Assembly (NCBI GenBank): GCA_029288115.1
Contig: JARFPV010000705.1
Location: 1-10,610 of the forward strand
Direction of reading: 5' to 3'
Source of the DNA: Akkermansiaceae bacterium
GTDB lineage: Bacteria; Verrucomicrobiota; Verrucomicrobiia; Verrucomicrobiales; Akkermansiaceae
Length of the DNA: 10,610 nucleotides
In this document: piece by piece, positions 6,590 to 10,610 of the stretch
How positions within the stretch are numbered: position 1 is the stretch's first letter
Layout: every line of letters starts with the position of its first letter
Notes under the pieces: generated by a model
Database searches by the model: none
What the model saw: only the letters and a program-made list of their open reading frames with translations
What the model was told of the DNA's origin: nothing
Made by a program: the position numbers and the translations under genes

Positions 6590-7570
6590 TTAGCCCTCTT
6601 CGTTGAACGGCAAGATCCGTCCCGACTCGGCGCTCTCGGACAGCCATCCTAACAGCTTGTCCACATCTGCACTATCGCCGCGGATACTTTCAAGCGCTGC
6701 CCAGTCGACATGCGGCCTCGACTTCACAGTCGAAACACGGGTGACATCAAGTTTTTCCATCAACGCCTCCGTCTCACGAGGATGCGCATTGATGATATTG
6801 GCAGGCCGGGGAAGCTCGTCGAGAATTTCAGCTGTCAGGCCAAAGGTGGTCACACCAATACCAAATGTGACGCTGAGTTTACGGATCGACTCCGCAAGCG
6901 CCTCGTCCTCGATGGGTGCCGCATAGATCAGCTCACCACCCTGCGCCCATACTGAGGCACTCAAGGCTTGGAAAAAGTCCTCACGGAAGCTGTGGTGGGC
7001 CGGAAGGATGCGGAGACGTGCCGCATGCAAACGAAACGGCGGCAGGCCAAGCTGGCTCTTAAGCTTGAGCATGGTACGGTCACCCTCGTCGCCATCGCCA
7101 CTCTCCCAATCGACCAACAGCATTTCGGGGAACTTCCAGAGGTTGCCTACCGGTGCGTCAGCTCCGAATGGCTCACGGAACGCGAATGGGAACCTACCGT
7201 TGACATCGCACCACTTATTGACGATTGCGCGGAACTTGCGGATGCGCATCAATGCGTGATCCACTTCATCCTGATCACCCGACATGTCATCTAACCGACC
7301 CTGATACTGGGAAAAAATTTCCTGGGCTGATGACAGCGCGGGTACAGGTGCGGTGCGACGGTAATACCCCTGACCCTTTTCCACCTTCGCAATCGGCGAG
7401 GTGGGATCACAGGACATGATCGAGAAGTGATAACGCAGTGAGGCGTCCGAGTAGTTCCCCTCCAGCCTCATACGCAAGAGGCGGATCAATTCCGTTCCCT
7501 TGATGGCTTCCTTCGGGTTGGCGGGTAGATAGTCAGGTAGGACGTCGTTGAGTTGCTTGCGTAAGCTCAT
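6590..7570 (-). CDS. Winged-helix-like protein with COG2958/HrgA-type C-terminal domain
   Basis: 326 residues, probably cytoplasmic. Residues about 15-72 look like a winged helix: EAIKGTELIRLLRMRL, a recognition-helix-like NYSDASLRYHFSIMS, and a wing ending KGQGYYRR. From about 110 the pattern resembles COG2958/HrgA-like proteins of the PD-(D/E)XK fold, from memory: an LWKFPEMLLVDWE strand region (144-156), FREDFFQALSASVWAQ (195-210; family-like 'FfQAlsnSsWA'), FGIGV (236-240) and HVDWAALESI (287-296; family-like 'lDWdtin.L'). The family's catalytic PD and ExK seem replaced by PE148 and, near LHAARLRI (181-188), no acidic residue. A nuclease activity is thus doubtful. ATG 7570 replaces a longer frame with a non-homologous-looking leader. 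It might be a DNA-binding regulator; no methylase is nearby. Its stop lies 7 bp from that of the TIGR03790 gene, in convergent orientation. Confidence 0.7.
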   Translation of the reverse strand: MSLRKQLNDVLPDYLPANPKEAIKGTELIRLLRMRLEGNYSDASLRYHFSIMSCDPTSPIAKVEKGQGYYRRTAPVPALSSAQEIFSQYQGRLDDMSGDQDEVDHALMRIRKFRAIVNKWCDVNGRFPFAFREPFGADAPVGNLWKFPEMLLVDWESGDGDEGDRTMLKLKSQLGLPPFRLHAARLRILPAHHSFREDFFQALSASVWAQGGELIYAAPIEDEALAESIRKLSVTFGIGVTTFGLTAEILDELPRPANIINAHPRETEALMEKLDVTRVSTVKSRPHVDWAALESIRGDSADVDKLLGWLSESAESGRILPFNEEG

Positions 7571-7767
7571 TTTTTTGCGTTGGGGGGGAAATACTTCTGA
7601 GAAGTGATTTGTCGGAATTTTTAAGAAACCAAAAATCTGCACTCATCAAATCGCCTTGGAGGCTTTGGCTCAAGCATCATTTTAGAATTTGGGGTCAAAT
7701 TTGTCATTTTGTGAATAAGTCTTTTGTTCTTGCCGTCTATCTGAGCATGAAGTGTTATTTTTCCAGC

Positions 7768-8469
7768 ATGAAACGACTATCCCTTGCCGCCATTTCCGCA
7801 GCCCTCCTTGTGGGCATGTCAGACCCCGCCCAGGCTGATGCCGCCGCCGAGCGTATCCTTGCTGGCGTGCGTCACGGAGCCGCACTGCAAAAAGGCAAGT
7901 TAACTGGCCACTTAAGAAAAGACGGCAGGCGCACACCCCTCACATTGACCATGAACGGGCAGGTCATCTCATTCCAGTTTTTCACCAACAACAAATGGGG
8001 CGGCTTCCAGATGCAACTCAGAGAAGGCAATGCCAAACTCTTCAACCTCGTGCAGGGCAAAGCCAAACCATTTCCAGCAAGCCAGATTGGACAAGCCGTT
8101 CTTGGCAGCGATGTCACTTACGAGGACCTATCACTGCGTTTTCTCTACTGGAAGGATGCAAAAATCGAGGGCGCAGACATTATCAAAACCCAGAAATGCC
8201 ACAAAATAAGGCTCAACAATCCCGGCAAAGATGGTCGTTACAAAACAGTCTACATCTGGGTGCATCAGAAATTCGGAGCCCTAATGCAGGTCGCCGGATA
8301 CGATGCAGCGGGAAATTTGCTCAAGAAATTCCATGTCACCGACCTGATGGAAGTCGACAAGGTGCAAACGCTCAAGAAGATGAACGTGAACACCTACAAA
8401 ACCGGGACCAACAAGGTGATAGGCGTCACTTATCTTGAGTTCACCAAACCCAAGAGGAAAGGGCTCTAG
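7768..8469 (+). CDS. LolA-like outer membrane lipoprotein-sorting protein
   Basis: 233 residues with a signal peptide (MKRLSLAAISAALLVG, likely cleaved in the AQADA region around residue 23-25), so it is periplasmic. There is no lipobox. The mature part matches the LolA-like lipoprotein-sorting family (COG2834/PF17131 type): strands such as PLTLTMNGQVISFQF, the marker LGSDVTYEDLS (112-122), FLYWKDAKIEG, the chain KCHKIRLNNP (143-152), VYIWVHQKFGALMQVAGYD (161-179), GNLLKKFHV and TLKKMNV. LolA folds as a half barrel that shields acyl chains of lipoproteins; this subfamily may carry other hydrophobic ligands. Upstream in-frame starts (TTG 7609, ATG 7747) would put a non-signal leader in front of the signal peptide, so ATG 7768 is preferred. 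No good Shine-Dalgarno is present. No lolCDE or RND transporter gene is adjacent. Confidence 0.85.
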   Translation: MKRLSLAAISAALLVGMSDPAQADAAAERILAGVRHGAALQKGKLTGHLRKDGRRTPLTLTMNGQVISFQFFTNNKWGGFQMQLREGNAKLFNLVQGKAKPFPASQIGQAVLGSDVTYEDLSLRFLYWKDAKIEGADIIKTQKCHKIRLNNPGKDGRYKTVYIWVHQKFGALMQVAGYDAAGNLLKKFHVTDLMEVDKVQTLKKMNVNTYKTGTNKVIGVTYLEFTKPKRKGL

Positions 8470-8498
8470 TTCACTGTTTACCCCGTAAGGGTTACCGG

Positions 8499-9803
8499 TC
8501 ACTTCACACCGCTCACTGCCTTGTACTCTTCGTGAGTGTGCGAGAGTATCTCATGAATCCGTTCCTTCTCACGGCTGCTTAACTGCGGCATACCCGGATA
8601 GCTGGCCTTATCGGTCACTATCTTATGAAGCCTCGTCAAAACTTCTTTTCTGATCACATCAGGAAGTTGGTCGAATGCCTTGCAATGGATCATATAGCTA
8701 CAGCGGTATTTGAAGATGCGTTTCTGCAAGCGCATATCACGTAGCGAGCGTTCATCGTGACTCGCTCCAGCACTCATGAAATCCTCTACAAATTTATCCG
8801 AGCCCTCGATCCCGTCGGTGGGAAGTTCGATGGAATTCGCAAATAACAATGTCTTGAGGATCTTGTCCGCATGCTCTCCCACAATCGTGCGCACCGATTG
8901 CCAGTTGAGATCAAATTGCCCACTGTTAATCGCCTTCATCAGATGTGTCCTGCGCAGGTAGGACATCTTTGAGGAGGACAGTGTGTTGTGCACTTGAATC
9001 TGATGCTCCATGAGCATCAGTGCGAGAATATCACTAGTATCGGTGAGATGTTTATCGGTATCAAAGTACTGATCGAGGTCGGTAACATTCTGACCATGTT
9101 TTTTCTGATAGGAAAGACGGTCAGTCTCTGAACGCATCACAAACTTGTTCCCCATATGAAGGCTTTCTCCGTGCGTGCCCGTAACATACCATCCACCCCA
9201 TCGCTCGGACATCGGGCTGGCGGGTGTGGTCAGATACGACCCCCAAGGAAGAACTGTCTCGCCGGTATTTTCCGTGAAGACCGATCTCACCAACAGACCC
9301 GGAACATCCATCGTGTTGTGATTGGCGTGACAAGTCATGCACTCCAGGTCACGGACAAATTTCCGGTCCTTGGGTTTTTTGTGGGGATCCAAACTGTAGA
9401 ACATCATCCCGGCAGGATCATCACACGCGATTATCTCAATCAATCCACCTGGAACATGACCGACGTAATAATCCTTGTTAAAATAAATCGCACGTGGGTT
9501 TACAGGAGTAATCATATCCCGTTGCAGACTCGTCTTCGAAAAAACAATCACCTGCGAAGAAACCGGGATTTTTAACTCATCCAAAAGTGCCTTGAGAATA
9601 TCACTGGCCCCACTGTCTGGAAATGTGAACCTCTGCTCATCCATCGCCGCCTGCAGCCGGGTGATTGTGTTGTTATCCTTCGTTTTTGAATAACTCACCG
9701 GCGGCAGGTCATAGTCAGGTGTAGTCTGCCCCGTCACAGAGACAGACACCCCCAGGAATGCAGTAATCGCCAGCAGACTGGCAGGTAATGTGATCATTTT
9801 CAT
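8499..9803 (-). CDS. Secreted cytochrome-like protein with a single CxxCH haem site
   Basis: 434 residues. Residues 1-25 form a signal peptide. The one haem c motif is CMTCH (155-159), just after KFVRDLE. Conserved-looking blocks around it are VFSKTSLQRD and NPRAIYFNKDYYVGHVPGG (88-120), DVPGLLVRSVF (166-176) and RWGGWYVTGTHGE (201-213). I recall this arrangement in periplasmic c-type cytochrome-like proteins of Planctomycetes, Verrucomicrobia and some Proteobacteria that lack a characterised role. The distal haem ligand is not evident; several Met and His follow (M217, M223, M263, H267). C368 and C374 in YRCSYMIHCKAF could form a disulfide. ATG 9803 is chosen because AGGTG lies 5 nt upstream of it (9816-9812); ATG 9797 is also possible. 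Electron transfer or sensing in the periplasm is inferred only. Confidence 0.85.
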   Translation of the reverse strand: MKMITLPASLLAITAFLGVSVSVTGQTTPDYDLPPVSYSKTKDNNTITRLQAAMDEQRFTFPDSGASDILKALLDELKIPVSSQVIVFSKTSLQRDMITPVNPRAIYFNKDYYVGHVPGGLIEIIACDDPAGMMFYSLDPHKKPKDRKFVRDLECMTCHANHNTMDVPGLLVRSVFTENTGETVLPWGSYLTTPASPMSERWGGWYVTGTHGESLHMGNKFVMRSETDRLSYQKKHGQNVTDLDQYFDTDKHLTDTSDILALMLMEHQIQVHNTLSSSKMSYLRRTHLMKAINSGQFDLNWQSVRTIVGEHADKILKTLLFANSIELPTDGIEGSDKFVEDFMSAGASHDERSLRDMRLQKRIFKYRCSYMIHCKAFDQLPDVIRKEVLTRLHKIVTDKASYPGMPQLSSREKERIHEILSHTHEEYKAVSGVK

Positions 9804-9824
9804 CGTCGTTGCACCTAATACGGG

Positions 9825-9853
9825 TATATAACCACAATATTTCGTCAATTAAA
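9825..9853 (-). promoter_or_regulatory. Possible promoter of the cytochrome-like gene
   Basis: Read on the minus strand, TTTAAT (9853-9848) and TATATA (9830-9825) are separated by 17 nt, about 22 nt before the chosen ATG at 9803. The -35 match is poor (3 of 6) and the region is AT-rich in general. A better -35 (TTGACG, 9848-9843) is only 12 nt from the -10, too close for sigma70. Confidence 0.25.
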
Positions 9854-9928
9854 GAATAATTTTTCTTCATAAATCACCACTCTTGTAGCCCCTCCTCATG
9901 AAATGATGATTTTTTGAGCAATCTGGCA

Positions 9929-9956
9929 TTGTCAGGCACTATCTTCTCGCTATATT
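9929..9956 (+). promoter_or_regulatory. Sigma70-type promoter of the tRNA gene
   Basis: TTGTCA (9929-9934) and TATATT (9951-9956) are separated by 16 nt. A start about 7 nt after the -10 would leave only about 10 nt of leader before the tRNA at 9973, a usual arrangement for a single tRNA gene. Both hexamers are close to consensus (5/6 and 5/6). Confidence 0.6.
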
Positions 9957-9972
9957 CACGCCCGATTTCAAG

Positions 9973-10046
9973 GGGGCTGTAGCTCAGTTGGTTAGAGCAG
10001 AGGACTCATAATCCTTTGGTCCGGGGTTCGAGTCCCCGCGGCCCTA
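9973..10046 (+). tRNA. tRNA with CAT anticodon (elongator Met, or Ile2)
   Basis: A 74-nt cloverleaf. The acceptor pairs GGGGCTG with CGGCCCT (one G-T at 1-72 and one T-G at 6-67), followed by A73. The D stem is GCTC/GAGC with loop AGTTGGTTA. The anticodon stem GAGGA/TCCTT closes loop CTCATAA, with anticodon CAT at 10007-10009. The T arm is CGGGG-TTCGAGT-CCCCG. CCA is not encoded, so it must be added by the CCA-adding enzyme. It is not initiator tRNA: position 1-72 is not the mismatch with CCGGGG acceptor typical of bacterial fMet. Elongator Met and the lysidine-modified Ile2 share this loop, and I cannot separate them with certainty; elongator Met seems more likely. A T-run (10048-10053) follows directly and may aid termination. 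Confidence 0.95.
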
Positions 10047-10097
10047 CTTTTTTCTCAATACTGGGAAAACACAATACTAGAGCCTAGAGCATTTTGC

Positions 10098-10610
10098 TTA
10101 ACGCTTTGGAATGCGGTTGAGCGTATACCATGCATTCGGATACTCAAGACTTTGGCCCGATTCGGATCGCAATCCCATGGATCGGAGCTCAAAAACATAA
10201 TATTGCCTCAAGCCAGCCACCTTAAAACGAGCAGACAAGCCGTCTTCTGAGAGGCAAATCTCACTCACCTTATGTGGGGAAGTATTGATTTCGCTACCTC
10301 CATATTTTGATGAATACTGGTAAGTGAAGCTGCTCATTTGCAATGAAGTGGAGGTGAGTGAATCAGGTTTGATCGGTTTGGTGAAGGTCAGCTCAAAGCC
10401 ATCGGGTTTGGCTCGCATTTCTTTGATCGCGAAGGGAACTCGCTGATTAAAACGAATACGCTCCAGGCCGTAGCTACGGTTACCTAACGATGACCAACCA
10501 CGGTTACTCATGCCAACGAACAAAGAACCGTCAGGAGCGAACTGCAGACGCAATACAGCGGCAGGAACACCACTCAAGAATGGAAAACACGCACCCTGAT
10601 ATTCGCCGTC
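10098..10610 (-). CDS. C-terminal end of a sugar-dehydrogenase-like beta-propeller protein (partial)
   Basis: The last 170 residues of a larger protein whose 5' part lies beyond the right edge; the frame is open to the last base. It begins in a propeller blade (FPFLSGVPAAVLRLQFAPDG, then SLFVGMSNRGWSSLG and YGLERIRF). It then carries a domain typical of the end of large Planctomycetes-Verrucomicrobia proteins related to glucose/sorbosone dehydrogenases: VPFAIKEMRAKPDGFELTFT, a Tyr-rich stretch SSFTYQYSSKYGG, then YVFELRSMGLRSESG and a final YTLNRIPK. Such proteins often carry PQQ-type propeller and cytochrome c domains in the missing N-terminal part, and act in the periplasm on sugars or polyols. 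Substrate unknown. The stop is 51 bp from the tRNA end, in convergent orientation, with no clear hairpin terminator between. Confidence 0.8.
   Translation of the reverse strand, partial: DGEYQGACFPFLSGVPAAVLRLQFAPDGSLFVGMSNRGWSSLGNRSYGLERIRFNQRVPFAIKEMRAKPDGFELTFTKPIKPDSLTSTSLQMSSFTYQYSSKYGGSEINTSPHKVSEICLSEDGLSARFKVAGLRQYYVFELRSMGLRSESGQSLEYPNAWYTLNRIPKR

Noticed and set aside
6590..7570. Restriction-modification or defence island centred on the COG2958-like gene
   Set aside because: No methyltransferase, specificity subunit, toxin, integrase or skewed composition is next to it, and its active site looks lost.
7593..7605. Short inverted repeat ACTTC-TGA-GAAGT between the divergent COG2958-like and LolA-like genes
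   Set aside because: Five base pairs with a 3-nt spacer are expected by chance in a 197-bp AT-rich spacer. It could be an operator, but nothing else supports it. I also found no convincing promoter for either gene there.
8471..8498. Possible terminator hairpin (ACCC...GGGT) between the convergent LolA-like and cytochrome-like genes
   Set aside because: Only four pairs and no T-run on either strand.

Overview
The window looks like a piece of a Verrucomicrobiota chromosome, probably order Verrucomicrobiales. I infer this from gene content, not from any search. The pointers are a TIGR03790-family secreted protein, a LolA-like lipoprotein-sorting protein with a plain signal peptide, a secreted single-CxxCH cytochrome-like protein, and the tail of a large sugar-dehydrogenase/beta-propeller protein of the type common in Planctomycetes-Verrucomicrobia. 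GC is moderate and Shine-Dalgarno sequences are weak or absent for most genes. At least one gene can only start at TTG. The region looks like ordinary, compact chromosome. I see no insertion sequence, integrase, phage gene, CRISPR array or restriction-modification cassette.

Layout. Positions 1180 to 1 hold a minus-strand run: a small single-cluster ferredoxin, a DUF721/DciA-type protein (overlapping it by 11 bp), and a HAD-superfamily hydrolase cut by the left edge. A divergent 180-bp spacer (1181-1360) contains two mutually exclusive hairpin options and small open frames. It leads to a plus-strand gene (1361-2425) for a single-span membrane protein with a very acidic N-terminal half. This gene converges on recN (4099-2447, minus), the SMC-like DNA-repair ATPase. 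Divergent from recN is a plus-strand pair: a PhnP-like metallo-beta-lactamase-fold hydrolase (TTG start at 4156) and a TIGR03790 exported protein with a C-terminal helical extension and Pro/Lys tail. They converge, with 7 bp between stops, on a minus-strand gene (7570-6590). That gene encodes a winged-helix-like protein whose C-terminal part resembles COG2958/HrgA-type restriction-endonuclease-fold domains but seems to lack the usual catalytic residues. Divergent from it is the LolA-like gene (7768-8469), converging on the secreted cytochrome-like gene (9803-8499). A tRNA with CAT anticodon (9973-10046, plus) has a recognisable sigma70-type promoter. The right edge holds the C-terminal end of a minus-strand dehydrogenase/beta-propeller protein.

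How the genes fit together. Two genes bear on genome maintenance (DUF721/DciA helicase-loader family and RecN). Four or five products are exported or membrane-anchored (acidic membrane protein, TIGR03790 protein, LolA-like protein, cytochrome-like protein, and probably the right-edge dehydrogenase). The cytochrome-like protein and the right-edge protein could both serve periplasmic oxidation, but they are separated by the tRNA and not co-transcribed. I do not see one coherent new multi-gene system. The best leads are single proteins: the apparently degenerate COG2958-like protein, the HAD enzyme with DxS in place of DxD, the acidic membrane protein, and the spacer upstream of it.
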